Shown: positions 33,949 through 42,481, numbered from the stretch's first letter. The stretch is DNA of 46,465 nt from an uncultured Erysipelotrichaceae bacterium (GCA_902786245.1 CADABS010000031.1:1-46465), one strand, 5' to 3'. Notes: generated by a model from the letters alone, not told the origin. Made by a program: numbers and translations.

Positions 33949-34593
33949 ATGATAATCAGTCCGAAACTGTATGCTGAAACAGAACTGAAGGGAAAACCTA
34001 GTAAAGAAATCATGAAACGAATCCGTCTGATGAGACGGGAAATCAGGGATCTGAAAAAAGAACTGGAAGAAAACATCCGGCCAACCGATGAGATGTTTCC
34101 GGGGCGTCTTCAAAGAATCCGGTGGAACCGGGAATGCATTGCACTGGCAAGGAAAGCAGCAGAAGAAACAGGAGAAGCCTGTCCGCTGACGAAGGCAGAA
34201 CAGAGAGATCTTGCATTCAATGCATCATTGCAGGATCTGAAGAAAGTCACCTTTGAATACAGCGGATATGCAATCGGTATTGAAAAGGTGATCTGTACCC
34301 TTATGGGTAAAAAGGTTGTATTCAGATATGAAAGTCTGTTCAACAGGAAACATGCAGATCATGAACCGGTGGATCGGGAAGAGTTCATTGATGACATTGC
34401 CCATCTGCATATCGGTGAATGGAAAAGAAGATATTCCGATCCGATGATCAAAGACGGTATCACGTGGCAGCTGAAATTTGAATATGAAGGAGATATGAAA
34501 CCCGTTCATATTCACGGATATAACAGTTTCCCGTATAACTATGATGGTCTGCTGGATCTGTTGGGAATCGATCCGGAAGGAGACCGGCTATGA
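33949..34593 (+). CDS. Hypothetical protein, first gene of a coupled pair
   Basis: A 214-residue soluble protein. Residues about 18-75 are a basic helical region (KRIRLMRREIRDLKKELE), and the rest is mixed alpha/beta ending HGYNSFPYNYDGLLDLLGI. Family not recognised. ATG 33949 is chosen because AGGAGG is 9 bases away; a TTG two codons earlier would be too close. It overlaps the following gene by ATGA. Confidence 0.6.
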   Translation: MIISPKLYAETELKGKPSKEIMKRIRLMRREIRDLKKELEENIRPTDEMFPGRLQRIRWNRECIALARKAAEETGEACPLTKAEQRDLAFNASLQDLKKVTFEYSGYAIGIEKVICTLMGKKVVFRYESLFNRKHADHEPVDREEFIDDIAHLHIGEWKRRYSDPMIKDGITWQLKFEYEGDMKPVHIHGYNSFPYNYDGLLDLLGIDPEGDRL

Positions 34594-35723
34594 AATATAA
34601 GGATACCGGGTTCCGTGCATTCTATCATCACTTTACAGCCATACCGATGAAGGAGAATCTGCGCAAGGCATTGAAGGATTTTCCCGGAATGTCAGATGCA
34701 GATTATATACTGACCTATGGCTATATCGATCATACAGCCGGAATGACACTGGAAGTACTTGCGGCAGCGCTGCATACGGAAAACGGTTTCCGGTTCGCAG
34801 AAGGCAATGACGAAGTGTCTTTCAAGATCCGGATCGGAGATGTTATTGAGGATGAAGCCGCATATTTTGATGATGAAAACGGAATTCTTGCGGAAAGATA
34901 TGCCGCAAAACTGGAAATGCTCAGAGGATATGATGTTTCCGAAGAAATCGAAAAGACACGGAATATGACATTCCTGGATGGCTGCAGAGATGAAACCTGC
35001 ATCGATGATGTTCTTGTCTGTCTCATGAAGGACGGACTGAAGACAGAAGGCTGCTGGGTCAGGATCAGCGGCCTGGGCGATCACTGGATCATGGGCACGC
35101 TGCTGAATGAACCGGACCAGGACTTCGGTTACCACATGGGTGAAACGATCGGTTTCTTTGTACAGGAAACAGAAGATCAGAGGTATCGCTGTTACTGCGA
35201 TATGAATCCGACGCAGAGAATTACCGCAGAAGACCTGGAAGACGGCAGTCTGCTGGAAGCCGCAGTCTCTGCCTTCAACAAAGAACGCACCCAGGATCAT
35301 CTGTTCGAACTCCTGGAAATCCTGCGGGACAGCTATGTATGGGTACCATGCATAGCCGTCATGAGCGAAGAAGACCAGAGATACTGGGATGAAATTGCAC
35401 AGAAGTTCAAAGATGATCCGCAGGGTGATTATTCCGAACTGATCGGTACAGAATATGTATCGAAGGGAGAGACACGATTGATTCCGGATATATTGCAGAA
35501 CGGCGATGCATTCTATTTCCCGATTTTCTCCACGGAAGAAGCGATGGGTGAATACGGCAATGGTTTCTCCAAGGTACAGAAACATATGCTGGAAGTCATT
35601 CCACTGGCCAGAAACAACGAAAAGAAACCCGTCGGTATTGTACTCAATGCCTTCACGGAACCTTTTGTACTGGATGCAGGTATCTTTGAAATTGTAGAGA
35701 AGATGAAATCACGGATCGGCTGA
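34590..35723 (+). CDS. Protein with C-terminal SseB-like domain
   Basis: A 377-residue protein. The middle part (about 150-200, CWVRISGLGDHWIMGTLLNEP) resembles DUF2314-type small barrels that show up beside SseB, and the C-terminal 140 residues (VWVPCIAVMSE.., DAFYFPIFSTEEAM.., VLNAFTEPFVLD) follow the SseB domain pattern. SseB-like proteins are of uncertain role in Bacillota. It is translationally coupled to the preceding gene, so they may form a two-protein unit. Confidence 0.6.
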   Translation: MKYKDTGFRAFYHHFTAIPMKENLRKALKDFPGMSDADYILTYGYIDHTAGMTLEVLAAALHTENGFRFAEGNDEVSFKIRIGDVIEDEAAYFDDENGILAERYAAKLEMLRGYDVSEEIEKTRNMTFLDGCRDETCIDDVLVCLMKDGLKTEGCWVRISGLGDHWIMGTLLNEPDQDFGYHMGETIGFFVQETEDQRYRCYCDMNPTQRITAEDLEDGSLLEAAVSAFNKERTQDHLFELLEILRDSYVWVPCIAVMSEEDQRYWDEIAQKFKDDPQGDYSELIGTEYVSKGETRLIPDILQNGDAFYFPIFSTEEAMGEYGNGFSKVQKHMLEVIPLARNNEKKPVGIVLNAFTEPFVLDAGIFEIVEKMKSRIG

Positions 35724-35767
35724 AAAGAAGAATCCTTCATCAATGAATGAATGGTATCATTCATAGT

Positions 35768-36160
35768 ATGAAATACACACATACAGACAGGCCCGGCTTC
35801 CTGCTGGGATTCATCGATTTCTTTACTGCCGGAATTTTCTTTCTGCTGTATATGCCTCTTGGAGGCTTACAGGATGAACTGGAAGAAATCATCGGTCATA
35901 AAGTCATGCCATACTGGAAGGCATATGTACTCGGTATTCCGACATTGTTTATCTATACACTTGTATGGATGGCACGGATCTCAGAAGAAGTGAAAGAAAA
36001 GGCAATCGAACTGGGGTTGGATGGACCCTATACTTCCTGGCGCCATATGTTCTGGTGGAATACCCTCGGACTTCCGCTGATGGGTCCGGCAGTTGCCACC
36101 CACCGTTTCTTCAATACACTGAACCGGGTCGAGAAAGAACTCAACCGCAGAGGCTCATAA
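35768..36160 (+). CDS. DUF4234-like small membrane protein
   Basis: About 130 residues with two hydrophobic helices (FLLGFIDFFTAGIFFLLYM and YVLGIPTLFIYTLVWM) and a conserved-looking TSWRHMFWWNTLG segment, as in the DUF4234 group. No catalytic motif. ATG 35768 is one option; a start seven codons earlier at 35747 cannot be excluded, and neither has a strong ribosome site. AATGAATG/CATTCAT repeats lie at the start region. Confidence 0.6.
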   Translation: MKYTHTDRPGFLLGFIDFFTAGIFFLLYMPLGGLQDELEEIIGHKVMPYWKAYVLGIPTLFIYTLVWMARISEEVKEKAIELGLDGPYTSWRHMFWWNTLGLPLMGPAVATHRFFNTLNRVEKELNRRGS

Positions 36161-36162
36161 AG

Positions 36163-36190
36163 AAAGGAATCCATGGCGGATTCCTTTTGA
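36163..36190. terminator. Shared bidirectional terminator
   Basis: AAGGAATCC/GGATTCCTT 9-bp stem with a five-base loop. TTTTGA follows on plus and TCTTT on minus, between two convergent genes. Confidence 0.8.
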
Positions 36191-36198
36191 ATATCGGT

Positions 36199-36699
36199 TC
36201 AGAAATCGATATAGCTGTTGTATTTCTTTTCGGGATCCCTGACAGTCAGGTACCAGTCCTTCCAGGACAGTGTATCCGGTTCATAAAATAAGAAAAGATG
36301 TACCTCATTGCCTGCCGAGATGAAGGTAAAGGGATCATCGCCGGGATAGCCCCATTGATCGACGTCAAAGCTGGACCGGCTGAGACCCGAATATCTCAGA
36401 TTCCCCGGGCAGAGAACAATGCCGATGAATCTGCCTTCATCGAAGACTGCATTTTCGGGACGCAGATCGAAGCATCCCCGGTAGGAACCTCTGGCATCTT
36501 CTCCGCTGTCGGAGTCTGCCAGGAAGTACATGGATCCGGAACGGATCATGATCCAGCGATCCTTCTGGGCATTGAAAAGGTCTGTTTCTTCCGGTGTATA
36601 TTCTGCCTGGGCAAGATAGACGGTTTTTTCTTCTGAGAGTTTGACTGCAATATGGTTATGATGATTCTGGGGATGATCTATGATCACTGCGTGCTTCAT
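36199..36699 (-). CDS. Hypothetical protein
   Basis: A 166-residue soluble protein with His-rich N-terminus (MKHAVIIDHPQNHHNH) and Trp/Tyr-rich beta strands (QKDRWIMIR, WKDWYLTVRD). No family recognised. GAGGAAGAG precedes the start, and a minus-strand TATAAT lies at 36731-36726. Divergent from the XRE gene, with the palindrome at 36756-36780 between them, so the two may share control. Confidence 0.6.
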   Translation of the reverse strand: MKHAVIIDHPQNHHNHIAVKLSEEKTVYLAQAEYTPEETDLFNAQKDRWIMIRSGSMYFLADSDSGEDARGSYRGCFDLRPENAVFDEGRFIGIVLCPGNLRYSGLSRSSFDVDQWGYPGDDPFTFISAGNEVHLFLFYEPDTLSWKDWYLTVRDPEKKYNSYIDF

Positions 36700-36755
36700 G
36701 GCTCTTCCTCTATACTTTCAGAGGTATTATAGCAGGAAGAAGGGGAAAATCTGCG

Positions 36756-36780
36756 GAATGTAACATGACATGTTACATTC
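36756..36780. promoter_or_regulatory. Perfect 25-bp palindrome between divergent genes (candidate XRE operator)
   Basis: GAATGTAACATG-A-CATGTTACATTC has two exact 12-bp arms around a central A. It sits between the divergent minus-strand gene and the XRE regulator, close to a minus-strand TATAAT (36731-36726). The regulator gene starts 72 bases downstream, so autoregulation is likely. Confidence 0.7.
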
Positions 36781-36852
36781 TGAACACCCGTGTTGCTTGA
36801 TGAAAACCGCATGGATTCCTATGATGAAGACGTCAGAAAGGAAAAAACGACT

Positions 36853-37299
36853 ATGAATGAAATGGGAAACAGAATCTCCCGCAAGAGAAGGGACCTGGGT
36901 CTGACCCAGTCGGAATTTGCGGATGAACTGAATGTCACAAGACAGACAGTCAGCCGCTGGGAGGCGGGTACCGTGATGCCGGATATAGACAAGATCAGCG
37001 ATATCGCCGATATTCTCGGTGTCAGCTGCGACTATCTGCTCAAGGACGATGTCACGGAAGAAAATCCGGTTGTTACGGGAGGCATCAGCCGTCTGCTGCG
37101 GAGTGCGGAAGGAAAGACGGTACGTCTCAGCTTCTTTGAAGATGAAGCGGATATCGATCTGTTCAATACAGACTGCCGTATTCTTGCCTTTGAAGGCAGC
37201 TGGATGAAAGTACAGGCAGAGACGAAGAAAGGAACCGTTGAAAAACTGATTCCGGTATCCTCGATTCTCTCCCTGGAAATTAAAGAGGAGGCCGCATAA
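36853..37299 (+). CDS. XRE-family helix-turn-helix regulator
   Basis: A 148-residue regulator with an N-terminal HTH of the Cro/CI type (about 5-62: GNRISRKRRDLGLTQSEFAD.. VTRQTVSRWEAG.. PDIDKISDIADILGVSCDYLL), followed by a beta-rich C-terminal domain (LLRSAEGKTVRLSFFEDEADI..) that may bind a ligand. ATG 36853 fits the HTH start; upstream in-frame codons exist but lack a ribosome site. It overlaps the next gene by one base (TAATG). Confidence 0.8.
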   Translation: MNEMGNRISRKRRDLGLTQSEFADELNVTRQTVSRWEAGTVMPDIDKISDIADILGVSCDYLLKDDVTEENPVVTGGISRLLRSAEGKTVRLSFFEDEADIDLFNTDCRILAFEGSWMKVQAETKKGTVEKLIPVSSILSLEIKEEAA

Positions 37300-37676
37300 T
37301 GGAATATATCGGATTTGTATTCGGTATCTTCGGTCTGATGGCATACCTGGAGGTATCTTCTCTGAAAAAAAGAATCGATGCACTTGAACGGGAACTGAGC
37401 GGCATCAAGGGAACGACCTACCATACCAACAAAGCATCCCTGGTCAGAACCGTACGGGACTATATCGGTCAGAAGGCAGAGATCATTCTCAAGGAAGACC
37501 ATGAAGATTTCGATATCATCAACTACGGCAACAGTAAACATGGCTCCAATATCATCCTGGACGCAGATGATCAATGGCTGCTGGTCCGGATCGAATCACC
37601 GAAAAAGACTATGGAAAAACTGATCCGTCTGGAATCAGTGGATAGGATTTCTCTGCGGCCGGAAAATGAACAGTAA
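37299..37676 (+). CDS. Small membrane protein coupled to the XRE regulator
   Basis: 125 residues: one membrane helix (YIGFVFGIFGLMAYLEVSSL), a short coiled coil and a beta domain (DQWLLVRIESPKKTMEKLIRLESVD) that resembles the ligand region of the regulator's C-terminus (MKVQAETKKGTVEKLIPV). The similarity suggests duplicated domains, one cytosolic on DNA and one membrane-linked. Probably the partner or sensor of the regulator. Confidence 0.65.
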   Translation: MEYIGFVFGIFGLMAYLEVSSLKKRIDALERELSGIKGTTYHTNKASLVRTVRDYIGQKAEIILKEDHEDFDIINYGNSKHGSNIILDADDQWLLVRIESPKKTMEKLIRLESVDRISLRPENEQ

Positions 37677-37681
37677 CAAGC

Positions 37682-37706
37682 ATGAGGAAGGGAAACCTTC
37701 CTCATT
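37682..37706 (+). terminator. GAAA-tetraloop hairpin
   Basis: ATGAGGAAGG-GAAA-CCTTCCTCAT is a perfect 10-bp stem. The T-run after it is weak, so it may be a weak terminator or an mRNA stabilising hairpin. Confidence 0.5.
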
Positions 37707-37753
37707 GATCTGCTATAGTACAATCAATGCATAAGGACGGAGGTATTCCTGCC

Positions 37754-38191
37754 ATGTCAGAAAACAAAGAGAAAGAACTGCGTCAGCGCATCGGCAATCT
37801 GGCCTATGAAGTAACACAGAACAGCGCCACGGAAAGACCTTTTACCGGTGCATATGATACCTTCTTTGAGAAAGGAATCTACGTGGATATCGTCAGCGGA
37901 GAACCATTATTTACATCCCTGGATAAGTATGATTCGGGATGCGGCTGGCCTGCATTCACAAGACCCATTGCAGAAACAGCTGTAAAAGAGAAAAAGGATT
38001 TCTCCCATTTCATGATCCGCACGGAAGTCAGAAGTACACAGGCAGATTCGCATCTGGGCCATGTATTCCATGACGGACCGGCAGAGAAGGGAGGATTGCG
38101 CTATTGTATCAACTCTGCCGCATTGCGTTTTATTCCGTACGAAGACCTGGAACAGGAAGGTTACGGTACATATAAGAAACTGTTTGAATGA
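37754..38191 (+). CDS. msrB: Peptide-methionine (R)-S-oxide reductase
   Basis: A 145-residue MsrB of usual length: SGCGWPAF (Cys63), [10 protein letters not shown] and the catalytic Cys118 in [13 protein letters not shown]. The zinc-binding CxxC pairs of some MsrBs are absent. It reduces methionine R-sulfoxide in oxidised proteins, using thioredoxin. ATG 37754 is placed by GGAGG at suitable spacing; an in-frame start at 37727 is less likely. It ends in a terminator at 38189-38220. Confidence 0.93.
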   Translation: MSENKEKELRQRIGNLAYEVTQNSATERPFTGAYDTFFEKGIYVDIVSGEPLFTSLDKYDSGCGWPAFTRPIAETAVKEKKDFSHFMIRTEVRSTQADSHLGHVFHDGPAEKGGLRYCINSAALRFIPYEDLEQEGYGTYKKLFE

Positions 38192-38220
38192 TCTGCATAC
38201 CTGCAGGTCATTTTCTCTTT
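38189..38220 (+). terminator. Rho-independent terminator
   Basis: TGATCTGCA/TGCAGGTCA with one G-U pair, then TTTTCTCTTT. It overlaps the stop codon of msrB. Confidence 0.7.
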
Positions 38221-38275
38221 GACAGTTTAGCGCTATAATTGTCAGCGTAAACTAACTGGTAGATACTGCATACGT

Positions 38276-38291
38276 GTTAGTTAATACTAAC
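38276..38291 (+). promoter_or_regulatory. GTTAG-N6-CTAAC palindrome (candidate operator, copy 2)
   Basis: GTTAGTTAATACTAAC ends 10 bases before an esterase start and overlaps nothing but the ribosome site region. A further CTAAC is at 38252-38256. TATAAT at 38233-38238 may be the -10 box. Confidence 0.5.
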
Positions 38292-38301
38292 GGAGGAATG
38301 T

Positions 38302-39210
38302 ATGTCATTGACGTATGAAATACTGAAGCGGGCAGTGAAACTGTCCGGTCTGAAAAAAAGCATGGAAATGGACAGCAGTGAAATCATAGAAGTCATGAAC
38401 CGGAGGAATGCAAAGAACCGGATTCCCGATCTCAAAGATCAGGATTTTGATATTGAACGGATCCTCTGTGACGGCTATCCCGTGGTTGTGATGAAACATA
38501 AAGAGAAAACAGAGAAAGCCTGTCTGTTTCTGATCGGCGGAGGCATGGTGAAATGGCCCAATCCCGCTTCACTGAAAAAAGCACTGCGCATCGCGAAAGA
38601 AACAGGCCTGGATCTCTATGTACCGTATTATCCGTTATGTACCAAGAATCCCGTCAGCCGCAGCTTTGCGATGATCGCGGAAACATACAGGACGATGCTT
38701 GAGGAATATGACAGTTCAAACATTACGCTGTTCGGTACATCCTCCGGCGGCTGTCTTGCCCTGGGGCTGATTGCCTATCTGAATGCCATGCATATGGATC
38801 TTGCAAGGCCCGCACAGATCCTTGCCATATCTCCCGGTACCTGTCCTGTGAGCAAAGAAGAAAAGCAGAGAATGGCAGAACTGGATGAAAAAGATGTGAT
38901 CATCCCGGCAAAGTATATGATCACTGCGGAAGAGATCATGAAACACGGAACAAAAGTACCCGGGTATATGCTGCATCTGCAGGAAGGGGATTTCACCGAT
39001 TGTCCCAGGGTGACATTCATGTACGGAAGCGATGAAGTGCTTTATGCCATTGCGCCTTCCTTTGAAAAAACAATGCAGAAATACGGAGTAAATTACCGGA
39101 TGATCATCGGGGAAGGCATGTTCCACTGCTACCCGGTATTCCCCGTCTGTCCCGAGGCAAAAGCAGGCTGGGATCAGATGATCCGGATCCTGAAGGGAGA
39201 AGAAGTATGA
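38302..39210 (+). CDS. Alpha/beta hydrolase of the HSL/esterase type
   Basis: 302 residues: oxyanion motif FLIGGGMVKW (about 75-84) in the place of HGGG, nucleophile elbow GTSSGG (about 149-154), Asp in YGSDEV (about 236-242) and His in GMFHCYPVF (about 276-284). It is a probable carboxylester hydrolase; substrate unknown. CGGAGG precedes the start. It begins the long operon that continues to about 44 kb, as the next gene overlaps by ATGA. Confidence 0.8.
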   Translation: MSLTYEILKRAVKLSGLKKSMEMDSSEIIEVMNRRNAKNRIPDLKDQDFDIERILCDGYPVVVMKHKEKTEKACLFLIGGGMVKWPNPASLKKALRIAKETGLDLYVPYYPLCTKNPVSRSFAMIAETYRTMLEEYDSSNITLFGTSSGGCLALGLIAYLNAMHMDLARPAQILAISPGTCPVSKEEKQRMAELDEKDVIIPAKYMITAEEIMKHGTKVPGYMLHLQEGDFTDCPRVTFMYGSDEVLYAIAPSFEKTMQKYGVNYRMIIGEGMFHCYPVFPVCPEAKAGWDQMIRILKGEEV

Positions 39211-39692
39211 CAGTATTGATCGAAATCATAATCGGCTGTGCCGTATTCGGTGTCTTTGCAATCTGGAATACAGCCAGAGACCCGTTGGCAGTGATCTCTG
39301 ATTATCCGCCTGCGATCCGGCAGAGATGCAGAGAACTCGGTCTGATCGAGAATACAGAAAAGCATTACAGTACAAAGGATTATGTGCGCAAGGGCATTGC
39401 GATGATCCTGTTTGCCGGGATCTTTGCGTTTGTGCTTTCTAAGATCAACGGTATTCACAGTTTCAAAGAAGGCTTTCTTGTTTCTTATCTGATCTGGCTT
39501 GCCATTGCCTGGTTTGATGCTCTGGTCATTGACAGTCTCTGGTTTACCCATTCCCCAAAGGTACGGATTCCCGGCACGGAAGATATGAAGGAATACGGAG
39601 ACTGTATGTTCCATATAGAACAGAGCGCCATCGGTTCTCTGCTGGGACTGCCGGTGTGTCTGCTCACCGGTCTGATCGCATCGGTTTTATAA
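39207..39692 (+). CDS. Uncharacterised membrane protein
   Basis: 161 residues with about four membrane helices (IIIGCAVFGVFAIW, IAMILFAGIFAFVLS, LVSYLIWLAIAWFDALVI, IGSLLGLPVCLLTGLIAS). No motif known to me. Coupled to the esterase gene by a 4-base overlap. Confidence 0.65.
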   Translation: MTVLIEIIIGCAVFGVFAIWNTARDPLAVISDYPPAIRQRCRELGLIENTEKHYSTKDYVRKGIAMILFAGIFAFVLSKINGIHSFKEGFLVSYLIWLAIAWFDALVIDSLWFTHSPKVRIPGTEDMKEYGDCMFHIEQSAIGSLLGLPVCLLTGLIASVL

Positions 39693-39717
39693 ATATTTTC
39701 GGAAAAGAAGGTGAAGC

Positions 39718-40536
39718 ATGCATATTGAAAAGAATTCTGTACAGGAAACACTGATCATACCGCTCTATGGCAGAGTCATGTGCACCCGGATGTATCCTCA
39801 GCTGTTTCAGGACAGGCAGGCAGAAAACCTGATCCGTGCACTGGATTACGATTTCAGCGCTCTGGAGAAAAAAAGCAAAGGCATCGGCTACCGGTTCGGT
39901 GCGCTGGAAACAGCGATGCGCCAATATGACATGAAAATGGAAATGCAGGCATACCTGAACAGCCATCCCCATGCATCTCTTGTGAATCTTGGATGCGGTC
40001 TGGATACGACCTGTGAAAGCATCGATAACGGAAAGTGCCGTATCTATAACCTGGATATGCCCGATGTCATTGAAACAAGAAACAGTCTGATCCCGCCCAA
40101 TGATCGTACCGTGAATATCGCCTGCGATCTCAATGATCATACCTGGGCAGATCAGATTGAAAGTTCTGATGGAGTCTGCTTCATGGCTGCCGGCGTATTC
40201 TACTACTTCACAAAAACACAGATACGGCATCTCTTTACGATGATGAAGGAACGGTTTCCCGGGGGAAGACTAGTATTCGATACTGCCGGAAAAATGGCTG
40301 TATCGATGATGGTGAAGACATTTATCAAAGATGCCGGCATCAGCTCCATCGAAGAATGTTTCTATATTGAGAAACCGGATAAAGATCTGGCATGGCTGAA
40401 TGCAGAGATTTCCTGGAAGGGATATATGCTGGGTTCTAACGATCTGAAACATCCCTCGGTTTCTGCTTTGTTCCGGATGCTTGCGAAGACCGGCGATTCC
40501 GTCATGAAAATGCGGATCATCCGCATTGATTTCTGA
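39718..40536 (+). CDS. LCMT-like SAM-dependent methyltransferase
   Basis: A 272-residue protein resembling leucine carboxyl methyltransferases and related polyketide O-methyltransferases: N-terminal helices, then SAM motif LVNLGCGLDTTCESI (about 86-100), acidic strand end IYNLDMPDV and FMAAGVFYYF (about 160). Substrate likely a small molecule. AGAAGGTG precedes the start. It sits in an operon with another predicted methyltransferase of different type. Confidence 0.7.
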   Translation: MHIEKNSVQETLIIPLYGRVMCTRMYPQLFQDRQAENLIRALDYDFSALEKKSKGIGYRFGALETAMRQYDMKMEMQAYLNSHPHASLVNLGCGLDTTCESIDNGKCRIYNLDMPDVIETRNSLIPPNDRTVNIACDLNDHTWADQIESSDGVCFMAAGVFYYFTKTQIRHLFTMMKERFPGGRLVFDTAGKMAVSMMVKTFIKDAGISSIEECFYIEKPDKDLAWLNAEISWKGYMLGSNDLKHPSVSALFRMLAKTGDSVMKMRIIRIDF

Positions 40537-40544
40537 GGAGGAAT

Positions 40545-41033
40545 ATGAAAAAAGAACATCTGCCTGTATACGGACCCGGACCGTTCTATACAGGAACCAT
40601 TATTATTATCACTGTCCTATGCGTAATCTTTCATTCTCATCTCCCATCCGGGCAGATCGTTTCCCTGCCATGGCTGTGCCGTCTCTGCGGTTCGTTATTG
40701 ATCATCGCAGGCATTGCTTTGTGGGTATATGCGGTGATCCTCTCGAAGATCGATGACGGTATTGTGAATAACAGACTTGTCACAGAGGGTGCCTATGCAT
40801 TGGTACGCAATCCTATCTATTCTGCTTTTATGCTTGTGTGTGACGGTATACTGCTGTGGCTGTGCAATCTCTGGTGCATCCTGCCCGCACTGTTCTATTG
40901 GCTGTTTATGACAGTATTGATGAAAGCGACCGAAGAAAAATGGCTCCAGGATCTCTATGGACAGGCATATATCGATTACTGCCAGCGGGTCAATAGGTGC
41001 TGGCCCTGGTTCCCGGAGAAAAACCATGGATAA
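40545..41033 (+). CDS. Isoprenylcysteine carboxyl methyltransferase-like membrane protein
   Basis: 162 residues with four hydrophobic stretches and the ICMT/phospholipid methyltransferase signature: LVTEGAYALVRNPIYSAFM (about 78-96) and the C-terminal EEKWLQDLYGQAYIDYCQRV..WPWF. Such enzymes methylate a carboxyl or amine in the membrane with SAM. GAGGAGG precedes the start. Confidence 0.8.
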   Translation: MKKEHLPVYGPGPFYTGTIIIITVLCVIFHSHLPSGQIVSLPWLCRLCGSLLIIAGIALWVYAVILSKIDDGIVNNRLVTEGAYALVRNPIYSAFMLVCDGILLWLCNLWCILPALFYWLFMTVLMKATEEKWLQDLYGQAYIDYCQRVNRCWPWFPEKNHG

Positions 41034-41367
41034 GATACAGCAGAAAAGAGAAGCAGAAAAGAAACTGGTGACAGAAATGATCATGCTGTACTGCCATGAC
41101 TGCCATCATACGGAAATAGGGAAACTATGTCCGGAATGCGAAGAACTTGCCGCATATGCGCAGCAGCGCAGCGACCATTGTCCGTTTATGGAAAACAAGA
41201 CGTTCTGCTCAAACTGCACAGTCCATTGCTATACGCCGCAGATGTGGGAAAAGATTCGCACAGTCATGCGCTACAGCGGACCGCGGATGATTTTCCATCA
41301 TCCCTGTATGGCAGTAAAACATCTCATATGCTCAAAAACGGAAAAGAAAAGGATGGAAAAACAATGA
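41026..41367 (+). CDS. YgbA-like (nitrous-oxide-stimulated promoter family) protein
   Basis: 113 residues with the family's Cys/His pattern: LYCHDCHHTEIGKLCPECEEL, then HCPFMENKTFCSNCTVHCY and RYSGPRMIFHHP. Members are often near nitric-oxide response genes, and YgbA is under NO control in enteric bacteria; the role is open. The N-terminus overlaps the ICMT-like gene by eight bases. Confidence 0.8.
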   Translation: MDKIQQKREAEKKLVTEMIMLYCHDCHHTEIGKLCPECEELAAYAQQRSDHCPFMENKTFCSNCTVHCYTPQMWEKIRTVMRYSGPRMIFHHPCMAVKHLICSKTEKKRMEKQ

Positions 41368-41744
41368 AAAAGGCTGTCTTTATCTGTTTGGAATGTATAT
41401 GCTTTGTTCTTGGTACAACCGGTGTATTCCTGCCGGTGCTGCCGACGGTGCCGTTCTATATGTGTACGGTATTCTTCTTTGCAAACAGCTCGCAGAAACT
41501 CCATGACTGGTTTATTAATACGCAGCTGTATCATAAACATCTGGAATCCTATATGAAAAAAGAAGGCATGACCGTAAAGACAAAGATCTCGGTCATCGCC
41601 ACGGTGACGGTTCTGATGGGCTTTGGCTTCATTATGATGGCCAGAAAAGAAATATGGATTCCCTGTCTCATTCTTGCGGCCGTATGGGTCGGCCATATCA
41701 TATATTTCGTATTCGCTGTAAAAACAATTTCACAGGAACAGTGA
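41364..41744 (+). CDS. DUF454 (YbaN-like) membrane protein
   Basis: 126 residues: VLGTTGVFLPVLPTVPFYMCTVFFFANSS (typical DUF454 signature), NTQLYHKHLE, and two further helices. Role unknown in the family; one report links it to stress or haem neighbours, which I cannot judge here. Coupled to the YgbA-like gene by a 4-base overlap. Confidence 0.8.
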   Translation: MKKAVFICLECICFVLGTTGVFLPVLPTVPFYMCTVFFFANSSQKLHDWFINTQLYHKHLESYMKKEGMTVKTKISVIATVTVLMGFGFIMMARKEIWIPCLILAAVWVGHIIYFVFAVKTISQEQ

Positions 41745-41754
41745 GGATAAACAG

Positions 41755-42429
41755 ATGAACAGAAAAGAACAGATATCCAATGCATACCGGATGACCGGTG
41801 AAAAGAGTTCATTCTATGATGGCATGATGACTTATTCCACACCGCTGGGAAAACTCATCTGCCGGCTTGTATGGAATATGGACGGTGAAAAGAATATTGC
41901 ATATATCACGGAAGCACTGTGCGGGATTCCGGAGGATTTTGCCGGGAAACTCCTGGAGGTGCCGGTGGGTACAGGGGTACTGACCATGCCTGTATACAGA
42001 ACACTGAAAGATGCGGATATTACCTGTCTGGATTATTCAGCGGATATGCTGGAAGCGGCGAAGAAGAAAGCAGCAGATCTGCAGAATATAAGCTTTATGC
42101 AGGGAGATGTATCGGCACTGCCGTTTGAAGATGAACACTTTGATATTGTACTTTCATTGAACGGATTCCATGCATTTCCCGATAAAGAAGCAGCCTTCCG
42201 GGAGACGTTCAGAGTATTGAAGAAAGGCGGTACGTTCTGCGGCTGTTTCTATATCGAAGGGGCATGTAAACGGACGGATGCGATCATTCAGACCCTGTAC
42301 CAGAAACTCGGCTATTTCACGCCGCCCTATGAGACAGAACAGTCGCTGCGAAGAAGACTGCAGAATATGTATGCATCGGTACAGGTGAGCCATGTCGAAG
42401 GCATCGGCATTTTCAATTGCATAAAGTAA
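41755..42429 (+). CDS. Class I SAM-dependent methyltransferase
   Basis: 224 residues: motif I LLEVPVGTGVLTMPV (about 68-82), CLDYSADMLEAAKKK, GDVSALPFEDEHFDIVLSLNGFHAFPD and FRVLKKGGTF. The first Gly of the usual E/DxGxGxG is replaced by Val-Pro-Val-Gly, as in a subgroup of UbiE-like proteins. Substrate unknown. GAGGAT precedes the start. Second methyltransferase of the operon, unlike the LCMT-like one. Confidence 0.8.
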   Translation: MNRKEQISNAYRMTGEKSSFYDGMMTYSTPLGKLICRLVWNMDGEKNIAYITEALCGIPEDFAGKLLEVPVGTGVLTMPVYRTLKDADITCLDYSADMLEAAKKKAADLQNISFMQGDVSALPFEDEHFDIVLSLNGFHAFPDKEAAFRETFRVLKKGGTFCGCFYIEGACKRTDAIIQTLYQKLGYFTPPYETEQSLRRRLQNMYASVQVSHVEGIGIFNCIK

Positions 42430-42481
42430 GGAAGTTGTGCAAAGCATGTACATGCGCTACCATCTCATTGGAGGGCTGCAT

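Noticed and set aside
34692-35585. Minus-strand ORF of 297 codons
   Set aside because: Shadow of the SseB-like gene, with no ribosome site and shadow-type composition.
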